Shown: positions 8,501-17,496 of the stretch, piece after piece
How the letters are laid out: each line of letters opens with the position of its first letter
Numbering within the stretch: position 1 is the first letter of the stretch
Notes under the pieces: model-generated
What the model was told of the DNA's origin: nothing
The model's database searches: none
Seen by the model: the letters and a program-made list of their open reading frames with translations, nothing else
From: Methylolobus aquaticus
GTDB lineage: Bacteria; Pseudomonadota; Gammaproteobacteria; Methylococcales; Methylococcaceae
Direction: 5' to 3'
Length of the DNA: 64,000 nt
Assembly (NCBI GenBank): GCA_004168015.1
Contig: SEYW01000004.1
Coordinates: forward strand, 124,001-188,000
Made by a program: the position numbers and the translations under genes

Positions 8501-9901
8501 ATGCGCTTGCCTTCGCTGCTGTTGCTGAGTGTTGGCGTTCTGTCCGGGTTGACTGCCTGTCAGCCTTCCGTCACCCACAAAAACCTGCCGAGTGGTCCGG
8601 CGCCGAGCCTGACTGGCTCCGGTTCCGCCCCCTTGCTGCGGCTGGTGGGTTCCAACAGTATCGGGAACACGCTCGCTCCCGCGCTCGCCAAGGCCTATAT
8701 GGAAAAGCGGCTCGGAGCAACCCGGGTGGTCGTGAGCGAGGATCCGGCGCGGCACTCCCGGCGGATCGAAGGATTCCTGCAGGGTGAAGCCGGGGCCCGT
8801 CACATCGAGGTTGTGGCGACCGGGTCCGGTTTCGCCTTCACTGCCCTCGAGCAGGGCAAGGCCGATATCGGCATGTCGTCGCGCTCGATCACTGCCGAAG
8901 AGATCGGGCGCCTGGCGTCTCTCGGGAACTTGAGCGATCCGAACTGCGAACACGTACTGGGGCTGGACGGTCTCGCGGTGATCGTCCACCCGGAGAATCC
9001 CGTCTCGAAACTCACCGTAGAGCAGCTTGCCCGGATCTACAGCGGCAGTGCCGGCAACTGGGGCGAGGTCGGTGGCCCGACGCTGCCGATTCATCGCTAC
9101 GCACGCAACCGTGAGTCGGGGACCTTCGGCTCCTTCATGGACCTGGTCCTCGGGCGCATGGGTGACATGGCCGGTGACACCCGCTATGTCGTGGACAGCC
9201 GCGAGCTCTCGGCCGCCGTTGCAGGGGATCGCGGTGCCATCGGGTTTGTCGCGCTGCCCTTCGTCGGTCAAGATCGCGCCGTCGGCATTGCGTCGTACAA
9301 CCCAATGCCGATTCCGCCGACGATCATCAATGTCGCCCGCGAAGCCTATCCGCTGACGCGACGGCTCTATCTGTATACGCCGGAGCATCCCGCCAATCCT
9401 GCGGTGGCCGAGTTCGTGCAGTTCGCGCTGTCGCCGGAAGGGCAGGCGATCGTCGACCGCCTGGGATTCGTCGGCCAAAGTGTCGAACCGGTGATGCCCG
9501 AACAATTCCTCGGACAGCTGCCCGCGAATACCCCCACCGCCTATCGGCAGTTGGCGCAAACGGCCCTGGTCGTTCCCGTCACGATCCGTTTCAAGCCGCA
9601 CAGCGCCGAGTTGGACAACAAGGCTACCCGAGACATCGGCAGGCTCGCCCAATGGTTGGACGCTTCGCGCTACCGCGGCCATGCGGTCACCCTGGCCGCT
9701 TTCGGTAACAGCCCGGATGGCCTCTATGCGGCACCTGACGAAGCCACAGCGGGCGCCGCGGCCGTCAAGGCGGAACTGATCCGCCATGGGATCGGTGCCG
9801 TGAGCATCCTGGACCTCGGTGGGGCCCTGCCCTTGGCACCCGAAGAAAGCGCGTGGGCCCGCGAGAAGAACCGGCGGGTCGAGATCTGGGTTAGTCGCTG
9901 A
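8501..9901 (+). CDS. Lipoprotein joining a PstS-like phosphate-binding domain to an OmpA-like domain
   Basis: A 466-residue protein. The signal peptide ends in a lipobox (LLSGLTAC, Cys20), predicting an outer- or inner-membrane lipoprotein. Residues 45-345 are a PstS-type type II periplasmic binding domain: LLRLVGSNSIGNTLAPALA, VVATGSGFAFTALEQGKADIGMSSR, RESGTFGSFMDLVLG, and GDRGAIGFVALPFV. Residues 355-466 resemble OmpA_C: VPVTIRFKPHSAELDNKA at the start and WAREKNRRVEIWV at the end, which is the peptidoglycan-binding signature. The combination tethers a phosphate-binding module to the wall. No pst transport genes are adjacent, so it may sense or scavenge phosphate rather than feed PstCAB. 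An in-frame upstream ATG at 8447 would spoil the signal peptide. Confidence 0.88.
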   Translation: MRLPSLLLLSVGVLSGLTACQPSVTHKNLPSGPAPSLTGSGSAPLLRLVGSNSIGNTLAPALAKAYMEKRLGATRVVVSEDPARHSRRIEGFLQGEAGARHIEVVATGSGFAFTALEQGKADIGMSSRSITAEEIGRLASLGNLSDPNCEHVLGLDGLAVIVHPENPVSKLTVEQLARIYSGSAGNWGEVGGPTLPIHRYARNRESGTFGSFMDLVLGRMGDMAGDTRYVVDSRELSAAVAGDRGAIGFVALPFVGQDRAVGIASYNPMPIPPTIINVAREAYPLTRRLYLYTPEHPANPAVAEFVQFALSPEGQAIVDRLGFVGQSVEPVMPEQFLGQLPANTPTAYRQLAQTALVVPVTIRFKPHSAELDNKATRDIGRLAQWLDASRYRGHAVTLAAFGNSPDGLYAAPDEATAGAAAVKAELIRHGIGAVSILDLGGALPLAPEESAWAREKNRRVEIWVSR

Positions 9902-10094
9902 TCCGGAGTTTTACCCGACCAATAGGCGCACGGACCGCTGCGGCCTGGCCTGGGCGCGTGAGGCGGTCGCCCGGTACCCCGGAGTGCCACGGGGGTGCGC
10001 AGGCCTTGTCCCGGGGAGGCCATTCAATTGTCGCAAAGCCGTAACAATGGCAGTGTGGAATGGCAGCAATGATCGGGTTGAGGCCTTCCAGACC

Positions 10095-11486
10095 ATGTGC
10101 AGCAATCATCGACGCTCTCCGGCAGCTGCCGCCGCCCCCCTGTCAACCGCGTCGCGGCGCGCCTGGTTAGGGCTCGCAGCCGTTTCTGTCGCCTTGTTGA
10201 GCGCGGTGAGCGATGCCCGGGCCGCGCCGGTGTTCCTGGGCGAGGGCACCATCCCGGGCAGTATTGCGGATGACACGGGACTGACTGAGATGCTGGAAGA
10301 CGGTGTCTCGCGACAAAACGTGGTCGGTGGTATCGGCTCGGGCTTGGCCTACAGCGGCGACGGAACCACCTACTTCGCCCTGGCGGACCGGGGACCAAAA
10401 GGTGGTTCGACCTCCTACATCAACCGCATGTACCGTGTCGATATCCGTCTGACGCGCTCAGCGGAGAACCGGTATCGCGTGGAACCCGTCCTGAAGTCCA
10501 CACTGCTGATGGGCCTCGGAAACGGGGCCTACTTCACCGGAAAAGCCGATGCCTACGACACGACGAACTCACCTGCCGGCAGGCGTTTGGACTCGGAAGG
10601 CATTCGCGTCACGGCTTGCGGCAAGACCGCCTTCGTCTGCGACGAGTACGGCCCTTTCATCTACGAGATCGATCTGAAGACCGGGCTGCGGCTCCGCAAC
10701 GTGCAGATCCCGCACCGTTTCGAGGTCGACTTTCCTTCCGCCAAAGCCGCCGTCGAGCGCGACCACAACCTGCACGGCCGCCAGCACAACCGCGGCTTCG
10801 AGGGCCTCGCCCTGACCCCGGACGGGAGCCGGCTCATCGCCGCCCTGCAGCAGCCGCTGTTGCAGGACAGTGGTCTGGACGCACAGAACAAGCCGCTCGG
10901 CTTGAACTGTCGACTGCTCGAGATCGACCTGAAAAGTGGCGCGATCCGCGAATTTGTCTATCCCCTGGATGCCCCCCTGAATGGGGTCAGCGAACTGGCC
11001 GCGATCAACGACCACGAATTCCTGATCGTCGAACACGATGCCCGGCCCATGTCCGAGGCGACGTACAAGCGGATCTTCCGGATCGATATCAGCGGCGCGA
11101 CCGATGTCCGCGACGTGCCTTCGCTGCCGCCCGCAGGGAATCGTGTCGAGGTTGCCGGAAAAACTCGTACGATCGAGCCCGTCAAGAAAGCACTGTTCCT
11201 GGATCTCCTGAATGCCGGCATCCCGTATATGCCGGAGAAGGTCGAGGGCCTGACCTTTGGGCCCGACTTGCCCGATGGCCGGCATCTGCTGATCGTCAGT
11301 TCCGACAACGACTTCGTGCCGACACAGCCCAACCAGTTCTGGGCCTTCGCCGTCGACCCGTCCGACCTTCCCGGTTACGAGCCCATGCATTTTCTGCGGG
11401 GCGCGGCGTGTAGCGACCGCACCGTGACGGCCTCCGCTGCAGTGGGCGGGCGTAATGGGAAGAGAAGCCGGCTTGGCGGGTCTTGA
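10095..11486 (+). CDS. Secreted esterase-like/phytase-like beta-propeller protein
   Basis: A 463-residue protein of the esterase-like activity of phytase family. A signal peptide follows a twin arginine (SRRAWLGLAAVSVALLSAVSDARA), so export may be Tat or Sec. The body shows the repeated blades of the family: GIGSGLAYSGDGTTYFALADRG, SEGIRVTACGKTAFVCDEYGPFI, NRGFEGLALTPDGSRLIAALQQPL, GVSELAAINDHEFLIVEHD and EKVEGLTFGPDLPDGRHLLIVSSDNDF. In-frame starts also exist at 9819 and 10047; 10095 places a signal peptide best. Family members act on phosphate esters or are of unknown substrate. It directly follows the phosphate-binding lipoprotein, so a joint role in organic phosphate use is plausible but inferred. 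Confidence 0.8.
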   Translation: MCSNHRRSPAAAAAPLSTASRRAWLGLAAVSVALLSAVSDARAAPVFLGEGTIPGSIADDTGLTEMLEDGVSRQNVVGGIGSGLAYSGDGTTYFALADRGPKGGSTSYINRMYRVDIRLTRSAENRYRVEPVLKSTLLMGLGNGAYFTGKADAYDTTNSPAGRRLDSEGIRVTACGKTAFVCDEYGPFIYEIDLKTGLRLRNVQIPHRFEVDFPSAKAAVERDHNLHGRQHNRGFEGLALTPDGSRLIAALQQPLLQDSGLDAQNKPLGLNCRLLEIDLKSGAIREFVYPLDAPLNGVSELAAINDHEFLIVEHDARPMSEATYKRIFRIDISGATDVRDVPSLPPAGNRVEVAGKTRTIEPVKKALFLDLLNAGIPYMPEKVEGLTFGPDLPDGRHLLIVSSDNDFVPTQPNQFWAFAVDPSDLPGYEPMHFLRGAACSDRTVTASAAVGGRNGKRSRLGGS

Positions 11487-11924
11487 TACGCGGAACATAC
11501 GGACGCCCGGGGGCCGCACGACGAAGCCAGGGCTCGTCTCGTGATCGTCAGTCCTCGTCCCGTTCGCTCACTGTCGAGACCGCTGGGAGCTGGCGATCGC
11601 GGGCGGGCTGTTCGGATGCTGCTGATCGGTTTGCGGGCGGGGTTGGGTTGTCACTCCGCAACGCCTGGACTTCAACGGGTTCCTGCCGGGCAACGATCGA
11701 ACGTAGCGTCGTCGCGGTAGCCAGGACGGTCTGGCCTGACTCCGTTCTGTAACGCCCGTTTGTTACACCACTCAACTTGGGGGCCCGCGACTCTCCCGAG
11801 TTTGCGGCCAGGGACCCGAATTGTCCTCACCGCCGGGCCTGCCATGGTGGCGAACGGGCGAGGCTCCGTCCAGGCCACCAGCCGTTGCAGTAGTTCCGAA
11901 GCTTCCGGAGGAGGCTGGAGGTGT
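11487..11924. other. Intergenic stretch at the border of the defence island
   Basis: This 438-bp stretch has no gene I can defend. A reverse frame from 11775 to 11548 (75 codons) has a reasonable composition (TESGQTVLATATTLRSIVAR) and could encode a small hypothetical protein, but it has no clear ribosome site and no recognised domain. No terminator with a T-run was seen. It separates housekeeping genes on the left from the accessory block on the right. Confidence 0.4.
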
Positions 11925-13349
11925 TCACCGCGATCGCTCCAGCGTGTTGCGGCCCACGGTGTAGCAATGCAGGCTCGTTGGCGCAAACTCGACGTCAATG
12001 CCATCCACCGTCTTCACGCCCCTGGCCGTCCGCGTGGTCACCAGCGGCATCCGGGCGAGCGTGTGCAGTCGGGCGAAGTCGACCAGGCCCTTCACCTCGC
12101 GGGGGTCGTCCCAGGGCCGGTCGGACCACTTCACCTCCACGGCAAAGCGCGGTTTCTGCCTCGCATCGAGGCTGACCAGATCAACCTCGCCCTTCTTCCA
12201 GCGCGCGTAGTGCAGCGATTCGATATAGGCATCATTGTGCAGCCACTGGCTGAAGACGGCTGTCTCCACCAGATGCCCGATGGCCGGGTGGTCCGCGGTC
12301 AGCGGCGCGAACAGCGCAGCCCGCATCGTCGAGTTCGTCAGGTACACCTTGAAGGTCATCGCTTTGCGAAAGCGCGCGGCGTTTTCGTCCACGCGGCGGA
12401 TGCGCTTGATGAGGAAGGCCGCCTCCAGGTAGTCGAGGTATTTGGCCAGCGTGGGCTTGCTGACGCCGCTGGACTGGGCTAGGCCCTCCAGGCTGATTTC
12501 CTCCGCCGAGTTGTAGGCCAGGGTGTTGAAGAGTGAGTTCAGTTCCTGCACGTCGGCAATGCCGTACAGGCTGGGCAGGTCGCGCAGAAGCACCTTGTCG
12601 ATGATGTCGTTCTTGATATAGCGGCGCGGGTTCCGGCGCACGGCTTCCGAGAACACGGCCTCGGGGTAGCCGCCGAAGTTCAGGTAGTGGATGAAGGTGT
12701 CATTCAAGCCCGTGATGTCCAGTGCCTTGAAGCGCGAGGCGTCGTCGCGGTCATCGTCGCTAGCGATGAGGTCGTCCTCGGCACCGGTGAAGCGCAGATA
12801 TTCGAAGAAGGTCAGTGGCGGCAACACGAACTCGGTGAAACGCCCGGCACCGCTCTCCGCGCTCTTGTGCTTCAGCGCCGCAGCAGCCGAGCCGGTGGCC
12901 ACGAAGCGGCAGCCACGCTGTGTGTCGACCAGCGACTTGAGATGCACCTCCCAACCCTTGAGGTACTGAATCTCGTCGAAGAACACGTACAGCGGCGCGC
13001 CCGGCGAACGCTCGAACGCCCGCTGGAAGCGCCGCACCAGTCTGTCGAGGCTTTGGCCGAAATAGGTCGGGGTTTCGAGCGACACATAGAGGATGTCGCG
13101 TCCGGCCACCCCGTCGCGCAGCAGGGCGTCGATCGTGTGGAAGACCATGATGGTCTTGCCCACACGGCGCGGTCCCAGCAGCAGCACGGCGCGTTGCGGC
13201 GCTGTCTGGCGCACCAATCGCGCAAAGGGCGGGAGATACGCGCGGCGGGGGAACTCGGCGTAGTCCCGGTCGATGCCCGCGCCAGACACCCACCAGGGGT
13301 TCTCTTCGCGCAGACGGTTGTCGATTTCCTGGTCGGAGACTTGGAGCAC
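11925..13349 (-). CDS. AAA ATPase with DUF4143 domain
   Basis: A 474-residue protein of the AAA_14/DUF4143 class. Walker A is LLLGPRRVGKTIMVFH near residue 57; Walker B is LYVFFDEIQYLKGWEVHLK; FVATGSAAAAL is the sensor I region. Residues 230-300 carry YLNFGGYPEAV and the winged-helix part LEGLAQSSGVSKPTLAKYLDYLEAAFLI. The C-terminal part has PD-(D/E)XK nuclease-like signs, KGEVDLVSL and RFAVEVKW. These ATPases are widespread in accessory regions and their function is poorly known; defence or mobile-element roles have been proposed. Start is GTG at 13349. It lies downstream of the hsdM fragment and hsdR on the same strand and is probably cargo of the same island. Confidence 0.85.
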   Translation of the reverse strand: MLQVSDQEIDNRLREENPWWVSGAGIDRDYAEFPRRAYLPPFARLVRQTAPQRAVLLLGPRRVGKTIMVFHTIDALLRDGVAGRDILYVSLETPTYFGQSLDRLVRRFQRAFERSPGAPLYVFFDEIQYLKGWEVHLKSLVDTQRGCRFVATGSAAAALKHKSAESGAGRFTEFVLPPLTFFEYLRFTGAEDDLIASDDDRDDASRFKALDITGLNDTFIHYLNFGGYPEAVFSEAVRRNPRRYIKNDIIDKVLLRDLPSLYGIADVQELNSLFNTLAYNSAEEISLEGLAQSSGVSKPTLAKYLDYLEAAFLIKRIRRVDENAARFRKAMTFKVYLTNSTMRAALFAPLTADHPAIGHLVETAVFSQWLHNDAYIESLHYARWKKGEVDLVSLDARQKPRFAVEVKWSDRPWDDPREVKGLVDFARLHTLARMPLVTTRTARGVKTVDGIDVEFAPTSLHCYTVGRNTLERSR

Positions 13350-13483
13350 GGCGGCGGGTCATGTCATCAAGAGAAACGAATTTTGTCTGATCGCCGATAT
13401 CAAAGCAATTCAAGTTTGCTTGATTCTGTAGCCTCAGGCGCGGTGTCTAAACGTCGCCGCCATGTTCGAAGGTGAGCCATAGA

Positions 13484-13702
13484 TCAGGCCGGCTTCTCGG
13501 CCAAGTCACCCGCGATCAACCGGAACTGCTCCAGCGCCGCCTCCAGATCGTCCACGATCTCCTGCGCGATCACCTCGGGTGGCGGCAGGTTGTCGGAATC
13601 GGCCAGGCTGTCGTCCTTGAGCCAGAAGATGTCCAGGCTCGCCTTGTCGCGTGCCACCAGCTCGTCGTATTCGTAGGCGCGCCAGCGGCCGTCAGGCGTC
13701 AT
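13484..13702 (-). pseudogene. Fragment of a type I DNA methylase, C-terminal end only
   Basis: 72 codons match the extreme C-terminus of a family of HsdM/N-6 DNA methylases: GRWRAYEYDELVARDKASLD, FWLKDDSLADSDNLP, then EVIAQEIVDDLEAALEQF. In those proteins this tail follows about 450 residues of methylase, none of which is present. The frame stays open only to about 13752 upstream and shows no further homology. It is not the C-terminus of the intact HsdM at 20353-22002, which ends differently, so it comes from another system. It lies 77 bp beyond the end of hsdR and is best read as the scar of a replaced hsdM. Expression as a small protein cannot be excluded. Confidence 0.75.
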
Positions 13703-13779
13703 TCCGGCCTCCGAGCCGGAATCCGGTTCAGCACTGGCATCGCTGAGCGGACACCCTCAATTCATTGATTGTACGGGGT

Positions 13780-16700
13780 CTACCGGGTCCACTCGTCCGA
13801 CAGCCGCTCCGCCTGTTCCAGCACCAGTCGGATGGCTTCTTCCTGTTTATCGGGCGGGTACTTATAGCGGCGCAAGGTGATTCGCACCAGGTTCCGCAAG
13901 CGTGCCCGCACGCTCTCACGCTTCTGCCAGTCAACGCTCGTGCTGCTGCGCAATTTTTCGGTCAACTCGAACGCGATCTTCTTCAGCACGTCATCGCCCA
14001 GTTCGCGCACCGCACTCTCGTTGTTCGCCAGGGCATCGTAGAACGCGAGCTCCGATTCGTTCAGCCCCAAGTTCTCGCCGCGCTTGGCTGCTTCGCGGAA
14101 CTCCTTCGCCATAACGATAAGTTCCTCAATCACCTGTGCGCTTTCTATCGCTCGGCTGCGGTAACGGTTCAGCGCCACCTGCAGTCGATCACTGAACTTC
14201 TTCTCCACAATGACGTTGGTGCGACTACGCGACTTGATCTCGTCGTTCAGGAGTTTCTGCAGCAGTTCCACGGCGAAGTTACGTTGCGGCAACTGCCGCA
14301 CCTCCTCGAGAAAGGCGTCAGACAGCAACCCGATATCCGGTCGTTCCAGGCCCGCGAGCTTGAAGATATCCTCGACGCCATCGGCGACCACCGCGTTATC
14401 GAGAATTTGCTTGAGCACTGCATTCTTGCGGTCTTGAGCCAGCTTCTTGTCGGTTTCCGTCGCCTTGGCGATGACATTCTTGATCGCCTGAAAGAACGCA
14501 ATCTCCTCACGCAGGTCGATTGCCTCGTCCATGGTCCCGCAGAGTGAGAAGGCTTTGGTGATCGCCAGCACCACATCGAACCAGCGCTTCTTCCCGTCCT
14601 CCAGCCCCAACACAAAGTTGGCGGCCGGCAGCAGCAAGCTGACAGCCTCGGTGCGAAAGTCCTGGTAGTCGAAGCCGTAGAGGATGCCCCGTGCGACCTC
14701 CATCAATTCCTGAAGCTTGGCGAGCGCCTCCGCCGTGTCCAGGGTCGGTTGGCCTTTACCGCGGCTTTCCGTGTAAGTCTTCAGTGCTCGGCGCAATTCT
14801 GCCGCGATGCCGATGTAGTCCACCACCAGGCCGCCCTCCTTGTCCCGGAACACCCGGTTTACCCGAGCAATGGCCTGCATCAGGTTGTGGTCGCGCATCG
14901 GCTTGTCCACATACATCGTGTGCAGGCAGGGCACGTCAAAGCCGGTGAGCCACATGTCGCGCACGATCACGATTTTCAGCGGGTCGCTCGGATTCTTGAA
15001 TCGCTTCTCCAGCAGCTTCTTGGCCCTGTTGGAGTAGATATGCGGCCGTAGTTTCCCGTCATCGGCGGCCGAGCCGGTCATTACGATTCGGATGACCCCA
15101 TCGTCGGGGCTATAGTGGCTTGGCTTCTCGGCATCCTTGCTCGGAACCAGGGTGCCTTGCCACTGCGGTCGCAGCGCGACGATCGCATCAAACAGGTCCA
15201 CGCAGATCTGGCGGCTCATGGCCACAATCATCGCCTTGCCGTCGATGGCAGCCACACGCCCCTCGAAGTGCTTGACCAGGTCCGCGGCGACTTCCCGAAC
15301 GCGTGGCTCGGCGCCCACCAGTTTTTCCAGGGCGGCCCACTTGGTTTTGGCCGCTTCTTTTGCGGCGTCCTCCTCGTCCTCGAAGATTTCCTCGACCTGG
15401 TCGCTGAGTTCTTCGATCTCGGCCTGATTGATATCCAGTTTGACCAGGCGACTCTCGTAATAAATCGGTACCGTTGCGCCATCGTCTACCGCATCCTGGA
15501 TATCGTAGACACTGACGTAGTCACCAAATACCGCTCGCGTGTCCTTGTCCTCGGTCTCTACCGGCGTGCCCGTGAATCCGACGAACGTCGCATTGGGTAG
15601 CGCGTCGCGCAGATGCTTGGCGAAGCCGTACTTGAATTTTCCAGACTTTTTGTCGAGTACCGCCCGAAACCCATATTGCGAGCGGTGAGCCTCATCGGCG
15701 ATGACCACGACATTGGAGCGCTCGGTCAGCCTCGGGAACTGCTCCTCCTCTGCTGCGGGCGAGAATTTCTGCACCGTCGTGAAGATGATGCCGCCCGAGG
15801 GGCGGCCGGCGAGCAGTTCCCTCAGTTGCTCTCGACCTTCGGCCTGTTGCGGTGACTCCCGCAACAGCGAACGCGCGCCCATGAACGTCTGGAAAAGCTG
15901 ACCATCGAGGTCGTTGCGATCGGTCACGACCACTAAGGTCGGGTTCTGCATTTCGGCACGCTGCATCAACTTGGCTGCAAAACACACCATCGACAGGCTC
16001 TTGCCCGAACCCTGGGTGTGCCAGACGATCCCTCCCTTACGTGAACCGGCTTCGACCCGCTTGCCATAGGTCGCGCGTTCTTCTCGGGCGGCACGCTCCG
16101 GCACAGGAACTTGCGTCGCGGCAATCACTGCCACTCGCACCGCCTCACGCACCGCGTGGAATTGATGATAGCCGGCGATCTTCTTGATGACGCCGTCCTC
16201 GCCTTGTTCGAACAGCACGAAGTAGCGCAGGAAGTCGAGCAGCAGGTCCGGGGCGAAGAAGCCACGTACCACGGTTTCCAACTCGAACTGCAAGAGCGGC
16301 CGGTCGTTTTCATTACGGACCACACGCCAGGGTAGAAAGCGCTCGCGGTCGGCCGTCAGCGAGCCGATGCGCGCATTCAAGCCGTCGGAAATCACTGCCG
16401 CTTCGTTGAACACGAACAAGTCGGCAATCTCGGTCTTATAGGTCTCGATCTGGTTGAACGCGGACCAGATGTCCGCCTGCCGGTCGGTTGGGTTCTTTAG
16501 CTCGATGACGGCGATAGGCAGCCCGTTGATGAAGCACACCAGATCGGGCCGACGCGGCTGCTTGCTACCCTTTACTGTGAACTGGTTGACCACCAGATAT
16601 CGATTGGCCGGCGGGTGCTCGAAATCGATCAACCGCACGCGGTCGCCGCGCTTGTTGCCCCCTTGGCCCACTTCCACCGGCAGGCCATCGATCAGGGCCT

Positions 16701-16962
16701 CGTGAAAGCGCCTGTTGCTCTGCACCAGGGACGGCTCGTGCAACTTCGCTACCCGGTGCAACACCTCGTCGAGTACCGGCGCTGGGATACCTCGATTGAG
16801 GCGATGTAGGGCCTCCTGCAGACGGCCCGTAAGAATGAACTGCCGATAGTCGGCCCGTTCGGGTGTCTCGCCTTCCGGCGCGATGTCCGGCCCGTGTCGA
16901 TATTCCCAGCCGGCGTCCTGGAACCAGCTCAGGGCCAATTGTTCGAGTTCGTCCTCGGTCAT
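13780..16962 (-). CDS. hsdR: Type I restriction enzyme, R (motor/nuclease) subunit
   Basis: A 1060-residue HsdR, full length. The N-terminal nuclease domain has a PD-(D/E)XK site: D140 in RRPDLVCF, then E154 and K156 in IAVIELKNP. The SF2 motor follows: Walker A IVWHTQGSGKSLSMV, VVVTDRNDLDGQLF, DEAH box VVIADEAHRSQYG, motif III FVGFTGTP, then MWLTGFDVPCLHTMYVDKP and motif VI MQAIARVNRVF. The helical C-terminal domain carries the docking region. It cleaves DNA away from the recognition site after ATP-driven translocation, in complex with HsdM and HsdS. I chose ATG 16962 (MTEDELEQLALSWFQDAGW); the frame extends upstream to 17073 without homology. It is separated from hsdS by the broken DUF3800 gene and an hsdR fragment. 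Confidence 0.93.
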   Translation of the reverse strand: MTEDELEQLALSWFQDAGWEYRHGPDIAPEGETPERADYRQFILTGRLQEALHRLNRGIPAPVLDEVLHRVAKLHEPSLVQSNRRFHEALIDGLPVEVGQGGNKRGDRVRLIDFEHPPANRYLVVNQFTVKGSKQPRRPDLVCFINGLPIAVIELKNPTDRQADIWSAFNQIETYKTEIADLFVFNEAAVISDGLNARIGSLTADRERFLPWRVVRNENDRPLLQFELETVVRGFFAPDLLLDFLRYFVLFEQGEDGVIKKIAGYHQFHAVREAVRVAVIAATQVPVPERAAREERATYGKRVEAGSRKGGIVWHTQGSGKSLSMVCFAAKLMQRAEMQNPTLVVVTDRNDLDGQLFQTFMGARSLLRESPQQAEGREQLRELLAGRPSGGIIFTTVQKFSPAAEEEQFPRLTERSNVVVIADEAHRSQYGFRAVLDKKSGKFKYGFAKHLRDALPNATFVGFTGTPVETEDKDTRAVFGDYVSVYDIQDAVDDGATVPIYYESRLVKLDINQAEIEELSDQVEEIFEDEEDAAKEAAKTKWAALEKLVGAEPRVREVAADLVKHFEGRVAAIDGKAMIVAMSRQICVDLFDAIVALRPQWQGTLVPSKDAEKPSHYSPDDGVIRIVMTGSAADDGKLRPHIYSNRAKKLLEKRFKNPSDPLKIVIVRDMWLTGFDVPCLHTMYVDKPMRDHNLMQAIARVNRVFRDKEGGLVVDYIGIAAELRRALKTYTESRGKGQPTLDTAEALAKLQELMEVARGILYGFDYQDFRTEAVSLLLPAANFVLGLEDGKKRWFDVVLAITKAFSLCGTMDEAIDLREEIAFFQAIKNVIAKATETDKKLAQDRKNAVLKQILDNAVVADGVEDIFKLAGLERPDIGLLSDAFLEEVRQLPQRNFAVELLQKLLNDEIKSRSRTNVIVEKKFSDRLQVALNRYRSRAIESAQVIEELIVMAKEFREAAKRGENLGLNESELAFYDALANNESAVRELGDDVLKKIAFELTEKLRSSTSVDWQKRESVRARLRNLVRITLRRYKYPPDKQEEAIRLVLEQAERLSDEWTR

Positions 16963-17055
16963 GGTGCTGGGCCCGCCATAAGATATTCCGGCTTGAAATC
17001 TTCCTCCGGCGCACCGATAATCCGCACAGCGGATTGGGGATTCCCGGTCGGCAGC

Positions 17056-17090
17056 AGGCCTCGGTGGAAGCACCGGGGCCTTTTGTTTTT
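17056..17090 (+). terminator. Strong forward-strand intrinsic terminator, antisense to the hsdR leader
   Basis: AGGCC-T-CGGTG, loop GAAG, CACCG-G-GGCCT followed by TTTGTTTTT: an 11-bp stem (one U-G pair) with a 4-base loop and a nearly pure T tract, a textbook Rho-independent terminator reading left to right. All annotated genes around it read right to left. It must therefore end a forward transcript starting within or before the 5' end of hsdR, for instance an antisense or small RNA, or be left over from a lost gene. TAAGAT at about 16979-16984 could be a -10 element, but its -35 is weak. Confidence 0.75.
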
Positions 17091-17181
17091 CAGGGGAAAC
17101 ATTTCAACCCCCAGCCGTTGAGCTTGCCGCTGGCCCTGGTATATCGCTCCCGCAAGCTCTGATTCGGAATCTTTGCATCTA

Positions 17182-17376
17182 TCACGTAACGCAGACACCA
17201 ATGCTGATAACCGGCCAAAATCGGAACTTGCCTGTCCGTTCCACCGAATGGATTCGGCCCCAAAAGGATCGCAAACGCAAGCCGGTAGCCCGCTCGGGTG
17301 CATCACCTTCAGGCTCGATATCCTCTTGGTTCCGGCATGTCCAGCCAGCATCCTGGAACCAGGTCAAGCCGTTCAT
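17182..17376 (-). pseudogene. Fragment of a second hsdR, N-terminal start only
   Basis: About 35 codons at the start of this frame repeat the N-terminus of the neighbouring HsdR: LTWFQDAGWTCRNQEDIEPE followed by GDAPERA, against LSWFQDAGWEYRHGPDIAPE and GETPERA in the intact protein. After that the similarity stops and the remaining residues are unrelated. The identity is high but not complete, so this is a diverged paralogue or the 5' end of a related system lost by recombination, not a recent tandem duplication. It lies 220 bp upstream of the intact hsdR start and marks a recombination joint within the hsd operon. Confidence 0.8.
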
Positions 17377-17496
17377 GTTCGGATCCCGCGTGATTGACTT
17401 GGCTTGGTTTCTCGGTTAGCTTTAGCCTTACGCCGTGACTGCGCCGCTACTAGCAGGATCGCGAGGGAAACCTCCGACACGGCGCCTTACCCCTTG

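Noticed and set aside
13484-13702. 72-codon frame as an independent small protein
   Set aside because: It matches only the tail of large DNA methylases, so a fragment is more likely.
17056-17090. Terminator of hsdR or of the DUF3800 gene
   Set aside because: Those genes read in the other direction, and the T tract follows the stem only on the forward strand.
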